Part shown: positions 36,559-45,783 of the stretch, piece by piece
Position numbering within the stretch: position 1 is the first letter of the stretch
Layout of the letters: every line of letters begins with the position of its first letter
Source: Akkermansia muciniphila
GTDB lineage: Bacteria > Verrucomicrobiota > Verrucomicrobiia > Verrucomicrobiales > V1-33
Length of the DNA stretch: 64,000 nucleotides
Assembly (NCBI GenBank): GCA_945861415.1
Contig: CAMAUV010000003.1
Coordinates: forward strand, 1 to 64,000
Direction of reading: 5' to 3'
Notes under the pieces: model-generated
The model's database searches: none
Seen by the model: the letters and a program-made list of their open reading frames with translations, nothing else
What the model was told of the DNA's origin: nothing
Program-made: the position numbers and the translations under genes

Positions 36559-36652
36559 TCCTCGAATTCCTTCGTGGAACTTCGGTAATGTTCAAGGTTC
36601 CTCAGGCACAAGAGCCGCTTCAAGAAATCCACCCGCTTGATTCTTATATCAG

Positions 36653-39600
36653 ATGCACCGCTTTTACCTAGCCCTTTTGCTCCATTCCTTTCTGCTCATT
36701 CATGCAGCGGCGGCACCGATTGCCATCCCTAATGCCGGTGTTGTGTATTCGGAGAACTTTGATACTCTAGCGACCGCCACAAATAACGGGACGTCCACGA
36801 AGACATGGGCGGATGACTCGACCTTGCCAAGTTGGAAGCTCTACCGGGCAGGCAGCGGCCCCACACCCACAGGTTTTGTGGGCGGAGCATATGCCTACAG
36901 GGTAGCTGATGGGCTAGTCGCCATCTCGGGCGGAAATTTCTTCTCCATGGGAGCCGCTGGAAATCGTGACAGGGCACTGGGGAATCCCAGCACAACCTCT
37001 CAGGGGGAGCTGTCAGCCATGCTCTATTTTCAAAACACCGGCAGTCTAACCATGGAACTTACTAGAGTGAAGCACGTGGTGGAGATTCTAAGGAACAACC
37101 AAAACGCCAATCTAACTGAAACACAATTCGTCTGGTGGCGCACTGGTCCATCCATCGCCGCGCTAGAGATGATCACTACCGCCTCCGCTACTGACGCCGT
37201 GTTCCCAGCAAGTGTGGCGGCAACACCGGGCTCCAGTTACATCACCAGCTGGAACCGTATGACAGAAACGGAAATCACCTACACCGGCACGACTTCCCAG
37301 GCACCGGTGAATGTCATCCGCCCCGTGGATGTGGCCCCTTCGTCCCGGGTCCTGTTGCCGCCCGGTCAGTTCTTTGTGATCCGCTACAGCAACATCAATG
37401 ACGTCGGCACTGATCACCTCATGGGGATCGATGATGTGGAACTGACATGGTCCCCACTGAGTGTGAATATGACCCCTGTAGTGAGCAACATTGTGCGCCA
37501 CGACAATGGCACACCCCGCATTCCGGGCGATGACAGTTTGGACTTCACCCTGACGGTAGAGGGCATCGGCAATGTGAATCCCGCCGGCTACACCATCGTG
37601 GCTCCCGGATTACTGAACAGGCAAACCGGACTCTACGGCCAAGCCCAGCAGTTCACCAATGTGCCCTTTAGTGAGTTCAATGAGCCGGGCAATACCGCCA
37701 CCGTCATCATTCAGGACACCGGCAACCCCGGCGCAGAGGCTTCCATTCTAGTGGCTGCACCACGGTGCACCATGACAGGAGTTACTAGCGATGTCGTCCG
37801 CGATGACCGCGGCACTCCCGATTTAAGCGATGACTTATGGGGCTACACGGTGACCGTGGACGGGCTTTACACAGGTCAGACATGGCTCTCCGACAACGGC
37901 ACGCTGGCCACCGGCTCTTACGCTACGGCCTACACGGTCAGCGGCCTTTCGGTCAATACCCCGACTGATACCATCACCTTCACTGATTCCATCGATTCCG
38001 CCTGCACGGCTACTTCTATCGCCTCCGTTCCGCTGGTCATTGGCAGTGTGAATTTTACTACTCTTCAGCCACTGTTCAGCGACGGTGGAGGAGTCCCGGC
38101 CCCATGGATTGTGGATGAGGCCGCCCCTTCCCTGCGGCTCGTCAGGGGCGGGGGCGCGCCGGCACGCGTTTACCGGTCTCAGGTTCTCGACCTTTTCGCT
38201 GTCGGCCAGGTTAAATTTACCGGTAATCTGCTCGTCAACGACACCTCCAGCGGTTGCGAGACGGGGGATACCTTCAACGCGCAATTGATCATCAATGGCG
38301 ATGCCGCCAACCCAGTGAGCCTAATCACAGCCTACGACACTCTCACCCCAGCGAATGGTGTCATGACAGGCGCGGAAATCACCCCGGCCTCTGCCGGGCC
38401 TCCGCCAGTTACCGGTTCAGGAGATTTTACGCACCGCTTTTTTGCTCTCATTCCCGAGTCGGCCTCGACAGTGCAACTGGTGATCTCCGGTAACAACGAC
38501 TCCACTTCGGAGTCATTCACAGTACAGGAACTCAAGTTTGAACTCGCCTCGCACTCATTAGAAGCACTCGCCAACTCCGGCGCGCAGTTTTCCAACGAGG
38601 GCACAATTGACCCGTCCGACGATACCTTCAGAGCCAGCATCAATATCACCGGAGTTAATCCTCCGCCTTCCAGCACTGGGTGGACTAGTAATACTCTTCC
38701 CGCGGCAGGTCTTTATGGAGATTCCAATCCCGTGGCCTTCGGGCCGTGGCTGCTGAGCTCCGGCCAGCAATCCGTGGTATTGACTGACAACTCGATCTCC
38801 ACTGTATCGGCTATCCTGGGCATCGCAAAACCAGCGCCTGACATCACGGCTGCTTTTATCAACGGCATCATCGAGTTGAATGGTCTCGGACCAGAGGACG
38901 ATACCGCCCGTCTGAACGTCAGAATTAGTGCCCCAGTGGGCGGACCGGAGTTCAGAGTTTATGCGGACTACCCGGTCGAAGCGACCGCCCTCACTTCCTC
39001 CATGGAAGCGACACCTTCTGAAGTAGTGATCCAGCTTGAGCGGATTCCGGACCACGGACCTATGAAGATCTATTTCGAGGACCTATCCTATCCTGAATCA
39101 ATCAGTGCCATCGTAATCACTAGGGAGACGGTGCCGGGCGCCACTTTCATTCTCGGAAAAACGAATTTTGGACTTGGACCGGCCAACATTCTCACCCTCG
39201 CTGGTTCCACCATCCCGGCTGACTGGCAAAACTACGCTGCCGTGCCGGCGGTGGGCATGAAAGATGGCAACGGCGTTTCCGTCCTGACCTCAGAGGAGAT
39301 AAGCCTCAGCGGTCTCTCCGGCCCGGTCGCACTCACTGCTAACTTGAAGGCAATCGACACCTCCTCCGGATTTGAGGCTGGAGACACTCTCAAGGTGGAA
39401 CTGGTCCTCAATGGGAACACGGCCAACCCCGTGAATCTGATAACTCCCTACGACAATGACAAAAGCGGTGTCATGAACGGGGGCGGCGCCACAGCTGAGG
39501 ATGAGTTCAACAAAGCGAAAACTGCGGACGGAGATTTCACCAGCGACTTCCCTCTCGCTTACACCATCGACGACAGCGTGAATACGGTGCAAATCATCAT

Positions 39601-39994
39601 CACCGGCGGCAATGACTCCGTGTCGGAAACGATTATTCTCGAGAATCTCCTGCTCACCCTAGAGCCGCCCGCCGGCGGTGACAGCGATGGCGATGGCGTA
39701 TCGGATGATGATGAAGTCATCATGGGCACCGATCCGCAACTGGCTTCCTCAGTCACCCGTCTCGCCCAGTCCTCTGCCGCTCCGGGGCAGTTTAACTTCA
39801 CAGGGGTGGACGGAAGATTCTACCGCATCTACACATCAACGGATACTACGGCGTGGCAGGACGCTGGTGTGCCCGCCATTTCCGGAGCAGGGGAGCAATC
39901 CATCACGGTCACGCCAGTCACCGGCGTCCCTCGCCAATTCTACCGCCTCCACGTGATGGGCATGGATGGACCGTGGCCGCCATCGTTCCCTTAG
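36653..39994 (+). CDS. large secreted repeat protein with a calcium-binding-type loop
   Basis: The 1113-residue protein starts with a signal peptide (residues 1-21). I do not recognise it as a whole. It is built from repeats: three degenerate copies of about 95 residues starting at SNIVRHDNGTPRIPGDDSLD, TSDVVRDDRGTPDLSDDLWG and NSGAQFSNEGTIDPSDDTF, and two copies of a different segment of about 170 residues (VKFTGNLLVNDTSSGCETGD and VALTANLKAIDTSSGFEAGD). Near the end (about residues 1009-1028) DSDGDGVSDDDEVIMGTDP is a thrombospondin type 3-like calcium loop, common in verrucomicrobial surface proteins. The rest of the C-terminus, ending FYRLHVMG, looks like a small beta domain. An adhesive or structural role is likely; no enzyme motif is seen. 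Stands alone between two gaps. Confidence 0.75.
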   Translation: MHRFYLALLLHSFLLIHAAAAPIAIPNAGVVYSENFDTLATATNNGTSTKTWADDSTLPSWKLYRAGSGPTPTGFVGGAYAYRVADGLVAISGGNFFSMGAAGNRDRALGNPSTTSQGELSAMLYFQNTGSLTMELTRVKHVVEILRNNQNANLTETQFVWWRTGPSIAALEMITTASATDAVFPASVAATPGSSYITSWNRMTETEITYTGTTSQAPVNVIRPVDVAPSSRVLLPPGQFFVIRYSNINDVGTDHLMGIDDVELTWSPLSVNMTPVVSNIVRHDNGTPRIPGDDSLDFTLTVEGIGNVNPAGYTIVAPGLLNRQTGLYGQAQQFTNVPFSEFNEPGNTATVIIQDTGNPGAEASILVAAPRCTMTGVTSDVVRDDRGTPDLSDDLWGYTVTVDGLYTGQTWLSDNGTLATGSYATAYTVSGLSVNTPTDTITFTDSIDSACTATSIASVPLVIGSVNFTTLQPLFSDGGGVPAPWIVDEAAPSLRLVRGGGAPARVYRSQVLDLFAVGQVKFTGNLLVNDTSSGCETGDTFNAQLIINGDAANPVSLITAYDTLTPANGVMTGAEITPASAGPPPVTGSGDFTHRFFALIPESASTVQLVISGNNDSTSESFTVQELKFELASHSLEALANSGAQFSNEGTIDPSDDTFRASINITGVNPPPSSTGWTSNTLPAAGLYGDSNPVAFGPWLLSSGQQSVVLTDNSISTVSAILGIAKPAPDITAAFINGIIELNGLGPEDDTARLNVRISAPVGGPEFRVYADYPVEATALTSSMEATPSEVVIQLERIPDHGPMKIYFEDLSYPESISAIVITRETVPGATFILGKTNFGLGPANILTLAGSTIPADWQNYAAVPAVGMKDGNGVSVLTSEEISLSGLSGPVALTANLKAIDTSSGFEAGDTLKVELVLNGNTANPVNLITPYDNDKSGVMNGGGATAEDEFNKAKTADGDFTSDFPLAYTIDDSVNTVQIIITGGNDSVSETIILENLLLTLEPPAGGDSDGDGVSDDDEVIMGTDPQLASSVTRLAQSSAAPGQFNFTGVDGRFYRIYTSTDTTAWQDAGVPAISGAGEQSITVTPVTGVPRQFYRLHVMGMDGPWPPSFP

Positions 39995-40078
39995 GTCGGA
40001 GTCCCGGCAGGAGCAATTAAGGCCCCGAATCACAAGGAAATGGCTAGCAAAGACGTAGATTGAGAGCTATTTTTGAAA

Positions 40079-42406
40079 ATGCTGCGACTTTCTTTGCTCA
40101 TTCTTCTGGCCTCACTCCCGCTCTGTGCACAAGAAGCCAAACCCGCGCCCGATCCCGCGCCCGCGCCCGCGCCCGATGCGCTGCCGGGACACTCTACTCA
40201 TGGGGACAGCTTCAGCGAAGGGCCGCGCCGCCGCCTGCCGCTGGCCGTAGGCTGCGGTGAGGTAGGTTTCCCCGTGACTACGGCCAGTCCGGAAGCGCAG
40301 ACATGGTTCAATCAGGGCGTGGCTCAGATGCACGGCTTCTGGTACTGGGAGGCGGAGCGTTCCTTCCGCACGGTGCTGGCGCTGGATCCCAAATGTCACA
40401 TGGCCCACTGGGGACTGGCCATGGCTAACATCGAAAACGAGGAGCGCGCGCGCAAATTTATCTCCGAAGCGAAAGGGGAGGCGCTGGAAAAACTCACTCC
40501 TCGTGAAAAAGCGTGGATCGAAAGCGCGCGCAAGTTCTTCGAAGAGAAAAAGGATGACAACGCCCGCAAAGGGAAGGCGAAAGGACTGGTCAAAGACCTT
40601 GAGCGGATCGCCATGGACTATCCCGACGATATAGAGGCCCGGGCCTTCGCCGCCTGCATGGTGTGGCGCAATGCCTACCGGTTCGGTATCGAAAACCCCA
40701 GCACTTTGGGCACCGATGCATTGCTGCAGCAGGTCCTGACGATGTTTCCAAAGCATCCGGCGCACCACTACGTCATCCATCTATGGGATAAAGAGCGCCC
40801 AAAGAGTGCCGTTTTATCAGCGGGCATGTGCGGGCCGTCAGCCCCGGGCGTAGCGCACATGTGGCACATGCCCGGCCATATTTATTCGGATCTGGAGCGC
40901 TGGTATGACAGTGCATGGCAGCAGGAGGCTGCGGCGCGCGTAGACCATGCGCAGATGATCACAAATCATCTCTACCCCGATCAGATTCACAATTTCGCTC
41001 ACAACAGCGAGTGGCTGGTGCGCAATCTCAACTACATGGGCCGTGTGCAGGAGGCGCTCACCATCTCCACCAATATGATCTCCATGCCGCGCATCCCGCG
41101 GTCAAAATCGGTGGGCAAAGACCCCAACCAGACCTTCGATGAAGGCGGGAGTTGCTGGCAATATGGCCGTAACCGACTCACGGAAACAATCCTGCGTTGG
41201 GAACTGTGGGACATCGCCATTTCCCTAGCGGACACACCCGCGCTGGAGCCAGGAACCGATTTCGAGGATCAATGGAAACGTGAACATCTGCTCGCGCTCG
41301 CTTATTACGGCCGCAGTGATGCAAATGCCGGACGCGCCGCCCTCGCAAAACTGGAAGCGATAGAGGCCGCTCAACAAAAAGAGCGGGCGGAGGCAGGGGC
41401 CAAAGCCGAAAACGAGGCCCGTGAGAAAGGCAAAAATGCGGACGAAATCCACAAAGCCATGACGGATGCCATGCAGCCGTTCACGAAGAAAATAGATAAG
41501 CTCCAGTCACCCCTCACCGAACTGCGCCTGAGCGATCACCTCGCCAACAACCGCATGGAGGAGGCCAAAGCGCTCGCGAAGAAACTCAAGGATGTCAACG
41601 AACACCGTCTGACCTTCATCCATCTGGCCCTTGGCGATCCGGAAAAAGCCATCGAAACGGCTAAGGGCTTCGCGAACAAATCCAATAAGCAGCTACAGCC
41701 GCAGGCTCTGCTGACGCACATTCTATGGGCCGCCGGCAAAAAGGATGATGCGCTCGCCGCCTTCAAAACCACCCGGGAACTCGCGGCCCATGCCGAGCTG
41801 AACACCCCGGTGCTCCAGCGCCTCGCCCCCGTCGCGGAAGCCGCCGCGGCCACTGGCGACTGGCGCATTCCTGAAGCCCCGGCAACGGGTCTCGGCGAAC
41901 GCCCCGATCTGAATTCCCTAGGCCCGGTCGAGTGGCATGCATGGCCTGCAGCCATGTGGACGGCCATGACAAAAGAGGGGCAGCCGGTTTCCTCCGAGTA
42001 CCTGAAAGGCAAGCCGCACATTCTGATTCTCTTCCTTGGTAACTCCTGCACACACTGTAATCAACAAATTCAAGCCTTCTCCGGGAAGGCGGGGGAATTC
42101 GAGAAAGCCGGGCTGCCGATCTATGCCATCAGCACCGACAAGCCTGATGAGGTAGCTGCTGCCGGCAACCCGCCGCCCTTCACCATCTACTCCGGTACGG
42201 ACACGCTCGCTTTTAAAGCCCTCGACGCATGGGATGACTTTGAGCACAAGCCCCTGCACGCCACCTGCTTCATCGATGCCGACGGTCTGATGCGCTGGCA
42301 GCACGTCAGCTTTGAACCCTTCATGCTGCCAGACTGGCTGCTCAACGAAGCCCAGCGATTGCAAAAAGTCAGCAAACTGAAGGCTCCTGCGATTGCGGGG
42401 CAGTGA
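40079..42406 (+). CDS. secreted TPR protein with C-terminal redoxin domain
   Basis: The 775-residue protein has a signal peptide (MLRLSLLILLASLPLCAQ), a Pro/Ala-rich stretch, then a TPR-type region: FNQGVAQMHGFWYWEAERSF starts the first repeat and DPKCHMAHWGLAMA the next, a pattern seen in large metallo-enzyme-associated secreted proteins. The middle (about 330-600) is helical and charged. The C-terminal 150 residues (about 630-775) are a thioredoxin-like redoxin domain, IILFLGNSCTHC-type, with the pair Cys657 and Cys660 in GNSCTHCNQQ and the closing segment HATCFIDADGLMRWQHV. It probably works in the periplasm on disulfides or peroxides linked to a TPR-bound partner. ATG 40079 opens the signal; a TTG six bases upstream is the alternative. 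Confidence 0.75.
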   Translation: MLRLSLLILLASLPLCAQEAKPAPDPAPAPAPDALPGHSTHGDSFSEGPRRRLPLAVGCGEVGFPVTTASPEAQTWFNQGVAQMHGFWYWEAERSFRTVLALDPKCHMAHWGLAMANIENEERARKFISEAKGEALEKLTPREKAWIESARKFFEEKKDDNARKGKAKGLVKDLERIAMDYPDDIEARAFAACMVWRNAYRFGIENPSTLGTDALLQQVLTMFPKHPAHHYVIHLWDKERPKSAVLSAGMCGPSAPGVAHMWHMPGHIYSDLERWYDSAWQQEAAARVDHAQMITNHLYPDQIHNFAHNSEWLVRNLNYMGRVQEALTISTNMISMPRIPRSKSVGKDPNQTFDEGGSCWQYGRNRLTETILRWELWDIAISLADTPALEPGTDFEDQWKREHLLALAYYGRSDANAGRAALAKLEAIEAAQQKERAEAGAKAENEAREKGKNADEIHKAMTDAMQPFTKKIDKLQSPLTELRLSDHLANNRMEEAKALAKKLKDVNEHRLTFIHLALGDPEKAIETAKGFANKSNKQLQPQALLTHILWAAGKKDDALAAFKTTRELAAHAELNTPVLQRLAPVAEAAAATGDWRIPEAPATGLGERPDLNSLGPVEWHAWPAAMWTAMTKEGQPVSSEYLKGKPHILILFLGNSCTHCNQQIQAFSGKAGEFEKAGLPIYAISTDKPDEVAAAGNPPPFTIYSGTDTLAFKALDAWDDFEHKPLHATCFIDADGLMRWQHVSFEPFMLPDWLLNEAQRLQKVSKLKAPAIAGQ

Positions 42407-42485
42407 ACCCCAGCGCCGTTGTGCGGCGGAGCAATTTCGATTTCAGCGACGCACCGTATCCGTGCGGTATCCTTACGGCCTGCCC

Positions 42486-43049
42486 ATGATCCACCGTTTC
42501 GTTCGCCGCGTTTTCACCCCACCCATGATGGTGCTCGCCGCCCTGTTCCTCTTTTGTGGGGGAATGAATTTGGGATCGCCCCCAGCGCTCATGGCTGCCA
42601 TCGGGCGGCTGCTGGCACCGCGGGAGTTAGAAGCCGGCATTGCCAAGCCGCCGCCTTATCCTGCGATGGGCTTTTTTCTTTTGTCCGTTCTGCTGCTGCT
42701 GCCGGTAAATTTGTTCTAGGTCTACTTCATCGCCCAAGGTCAGGCTGCGCTGGGCAAGGCCATCCTTGTTGCCGCCAAACTGGTCGGCACCACGATTCTC
42801 GCACTGCTATCCGCGCTGTGCCGGCCCTCACTGCCGACGGTGAACCGGTTTCGCTGGCTCTACGAATGGCTTTGCCGCGTAAAGGCGTGGGTCTTCACCT
42901 CCTCTCCCTGAGTTGCGGCCGTGCGGTGGAAAAACAATGTAAAGGCAAAGCTCAAACGGCTTAGGAACCGGTGGCGCGACGGATACATCAAACGGCGCTG
43001 GAGGGCATTACGCGTCATCACTCAGCGCAGGCTCGGAAGAAAGTCATGA
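42486..43049 (+). pseudogene. membrane protein gene with two in-frame stops
   Basis: One frame from ATG 42486 to TGA 43047-43049 reads as a single basic membrane protein of about 187 codons, but is cut by TAG at 42717-42719 and TGA at 42909-42911. Part one (77 residues) has two hydrophobic helices (MMVLAALFLFCGGMN, FFLLSVLLLLPVNLF). Part two (63 codons) continues with another helix (KAILVAAKLVGTTILALLSA) and FRWLYEWLCRVKAWVFTSSP. Part three is strongly basic (KNNVKAKLKRLRNRWRDGY and on). Codon choice keeps GC-rich third positions across the stops, so the gene was recently intact. Because one interrupting codon is TAG and the other TGA, recoding of a single codon does not explain it; decay or sequence error does. 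Family not recognised. Confidence 0.55.
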
Positions 43050-43132
43050 TGCCTTCATACATAAAATGGATTGCGCCACAGCTCTCACCGCAGCAGTGCT
43101 GGAACCTAATTTTATGGAGCGATTAATTCAAG

Positions 43133-44116
43133 ATGCTGCGCACGGACGATTTTGATTTTGAATTGCCGGAGGACCTTGTTGCCAGCCGCCCGCTGGAGCA
43201 GCGGGACGCGTCGCGCATGATGGTGGTGGATCGCGCCCGGGGCACGGTGGAGCACCGCATGTTCCGGGAGTTCCCCTCTTCAGTGGGTCCGCAGGATCTG
43301 GTGATCTTCAACAATGTCCGGGTGGCGAAGGCCCGCTTTTTTTCAGATGATGGACGCATCGAACTCCTGCGCCTCCAATGCGTGACCCCTAGGCACTGGC
43401 AGTGCATGGTGCGGCCCGGGCGCAAAATGAGGGTGGGCCAGAACACCCAAGTCGGAGGGGCCACCGGCATGGTGACCGCGGTGCTGGAGACCGGAATCCG
43501 CTGCATTGAGTGGGACCGCGAGGTGGATGAATCCCTGCACGGTCATCTCGCGCTGCCGCACTACATGAAGCGTGATGGCGACGACGACGATACGGAGCGC
43601 TACCAGACCGTCTACGCCCGCCGTGACCGCAGTGATGCCGTGGCTGCCCCCACTGCCGGCCTGCATTTCACACCGGAAATGGTGCAAGGGCTGCCGCACG
43701 CCTTCATCACCCTGCATGTGGGGCCCGGCACCTTTCAGCCGGTGAAAGCGGAATTCATCGCAGACCACTTGATGCACTCCGAACACTACGCGATCAGCGA
43801 AGAGGCGGCGGCGAAAATCGAAGCCGCCCCGCGCCGCATAGCCATAGGCACCACCGTAACGCGCGTATTGGAACACTGCGCCCGAACGCATGGGCAGGTG
43901 ACGCCTCATGAAGGAGAGACGAACATCTTCATCCACCCGGGGGGGGCGTTCCACCGTGTGGATGCCCTGCTGACCAACTTTCACCTGCCCAAATCCACGC
44001 TCTTTATGCTCGTCTGTGCCCTCGGCGGAACGGAACTGTTGCGCCGGGCATACGCTGAAGCGGTTGAGAGACGCTACCGCTTTTACAGCTACGGAGACTG
44101 CATGCTGATCATCTGA
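43133..44116 (+). CDS. queA: S-adenosylmethionine:tRNA ribosyltransferase-isomerase
   Basis: QueA turns preQ1 in tRNA into epoxyqueuosine using the ribose of SAM. The 327-residue protein has the hallmark motifs: DDFDFELPEDLVASRPLEQR at the N-terminus, NNVRVAKARF, YQTVYARRDRSDAVAAPTAG with the conserved APTAGLHF, LHVGPGTFQPVK, IAIGTTVTRVLE and LLTNFHLPKSTLFMLV near the end. Length is slightly below E. coli QueA (356). The tgt gene for the preceding step is 18 kb away. It is transcribed alone after an 83-bp gap. Confidence 0.94.
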   Translation: MLRTDDFDFELPEDLVASRPLEQRDASRMMVVDRARGTVEHRMFREFPSSVGPQDLVIFNNVRVAKARFFSDDGRIELLRLQCVTPRHWQCMVRPGRKMRVGQNTQVGGATGMVTAVLETGIRCIEWDREVDESLHGHLALPHYMKRDGDDDDTERYQTVYARRDRSDAVAAPTAGLHFTPEMVQGLPHAFITLHVGPGTFQPVKAEFIADHLMHSEHYAISEEAAAKIEAAPRRIAIGTTVTRVLEHCARTHGQVTPHEGETNIFIHPGGAFHRVDALLTNFHLPKSTLFMLVCALGGTELLRRAYAEAVERRYRFYSYGDCMLII

Positions 44117-44376
44117 CGCGATCTTGCAGAGGCATGCCGTAAAGGGAGGCGGCGCGAAGGTCCACCTAGCTTGATTCCCTAACTTGGAGCTGCAGGCGCG
44201 CTTGGCAGGCTGATCATGCCAGATATTCGGGGTTCTACGTCAGCAGACGGCCACAGGAGGGTGCGGGCCATCCCCCTGCGCGGCGGCTAGCTCGGTAGCA
44301 GAAAACTCTCTTGCTCCGGAGGCCCGCGGAAGGCATCGCAGACGTATCTCTTTCTAACCAAACCTCTCATTTTCCC
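44117..44376. other. 260-bp gap without a recognisable gene
   Basis: Between queA and nuoF no frame with family similarity or good codon use is visible on either strand, and no tRNA T-loop pattern occurs. The segment must contain the nuoF promoter. Confidence 0.55.
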
Positions 44377-45783
44377 ATGATCCAGTATAAGCCCGGCAAG
44401 GAACCGCACCCCAAGGAACATCGTCTCATCTTCAAGAATGTGGACCGTGTGGACTGGGACACGAGCATCGAGCGCTTCCTCAAGGAGGGCGGCTACGAAC
44501 AACTCAAGACCGCACTAAAAATGGAGAAGAAGGCGATCATTGAGGAGGTGAAGACCAGCGGCCTGCGGGGCCGTGGCGGGGCCGGATTCCCCACAGGGGT
44601 GAAGTGGACCTTCATCCCGCCAAATAACACCAAGCCCGTGTATCTGATCTGCAACGCCGACGAGAGCGAGCCGGGCACTTTCAAGGACCGCTACATAATC
44701 TATCAGGACCCGCACCAGCTACTCGAGGGGATGACCATTTCGTGCTTTGCGGTGGGCGCAAATACGGCTTATATTTACATTCGTGAAGAGTTCCCTGAGG
44801 GCGCGCAGATTTTGGAGAAGGCTATCGCGGAGGCGAAGGCCAAGGGTTTCCTCGGCAATAACATTCTAGGCAGTGGGTTCACTCTGGATATCTACGTGCA
44901 CCGCGGCGCGGGCGCTTATATTTGCGGCGAAGAGACGGGCCTCATCGAATCTCTCGAGGGCAAGCGCCCCTACCCTCGGATCAAGCCGCCGTATTTTCCA
45001 GCAGCACTGGGGCTCTACATGTGCCCCACCATTGTGAACAATGTGGAGAGCCTCTGCCACGTAAAGCACATCATCCAGATGGGCGGCGCGGAATACGCAA
45101 GACTCGGCACGCCGCGGAACAACGGCACGCGCATCCTTTGCGTCAGCGGGGACGTCGTGCGGCCCGGCTATTACGAAGTGCAGGTGGGCAAGGTGACAAT
45201 GGGCGAAGTCATCAATGATCTCTGCGGAGGCCTGAAACAAGGACGGAAACTGAAGGCCGTCATCCCAGGCGGATCGTCGGCCAAGGTTCTGCGCGCGGAT
45301 GAGCGATTCAACCTCAAGCAGCCGGACGGCACGATGAAGGAGATCGGCATTGAGGACATCCCTATGGACTTTGATACCATCGCAGCCTGCGGCAGCATGG
45401 CGGGCAGCGGCGGCGTGATCATCATGGACGACACACGGGACATGGCGTGGGTGCTTAATAACCTGAACAACTTCTATGCGCACGAAAGCTGCGGCCAGTG
45501 CACGCCGTGCCGGGAAGGCAGTCTGTGGATGAAGAAGATCAGCGACCGCATCGTCGCAGGTGAAGCTACGCCGGAGGATGTGGCGCAATTAGAGACCATA
45601 GCGTATCAGATCGACGGCAAAACGATCTGTGCGTTCGGCGAGGCTTCTGCATGGCCAACGGAGAGCTTTGTGGCAAAATTCCGCGATGAATTGATCACGC
45701 ACACCAGCACGAAAAAGCGCGGGCAGATTTTTAACCCGGTGACGAAAGTAGCCGCGGCGGGACTGAAGAAGCAGCCGGCATGA
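44377..45783 (+). CDS. nuoF: NADH-quinone oxidoreductase subunit F (NuoF-like)
   Basis: NuoF holds FMN and the first Fe-S cluster of complex I and takes electrons from NADH. The 468-residue protein has the NADH site LRGRGGAGFPTGVKWTF (about residues 61-77), YLICNADESEPGTFKDR, the FMN site YICGEETGLIESLEGKRPYP and the N3 cluster ligands Cys372, Cys375 and Cys378 in SCGQCTPCREG plus Cys in TICAFGEA. I chose ATG 44377 because homologous sequence begins right after it. It is unusual that no nuoE, nuoG or other nuo genes flank it; instead aroB overlaps its stop by ATGA. It may serve complex I encoded elsewhere, or a hydrogenase or formate dehydrogenase; sequence alone does not separate NuoF from HoxF-like subunits with full certainty. 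Confidence 0.88.
   Translation: MIQYKPGKEPHPKEHRLIFKNVDRVDWDTSIERFLKEGGYEQLKTALKMEKKAIIEEVKTSGLRGRGGAGFPTGVKWTFIPPNNTKPVYLICNADESEPGTFKDRYIIYQDPHQLLEGMTISCFAVGANTAYIYIREEFPEGAQILEKAIAEAKAKGFLGNNILGSGFTLDIYVHRGAGAYICGEETGLIESLEGKRPYPRIKPPYFPAALGLYMCPTIVNNVESLCHVKHIIQMGGAEYARLGTPRNNGTRILCVSGDVVRPGYYEVQVGKVTMGEVINDLCGGLKQGRKLKAVIPGGSSAKVLRADERFNLKQPDGTMKEIGIEDIPMDFDTIAACGSMAGSGGVIIMDDTRDMAWVLNNLNNFYAHESCGQCTPCREGSLWMKKISDRIVAGEATPEDVAQLETIAYQIDGKTICAFGEASAWPTESFVAKFRDELITHTSTKKRGQIFNPVTKVAAAGLKKQPA

Noticed and set aside
44117..44376. Riboswitch or tRNA in the gap ahead of nuoF
   Set aside because: No T-loop, no recognisable riboswitch core and no clear stem pattern.
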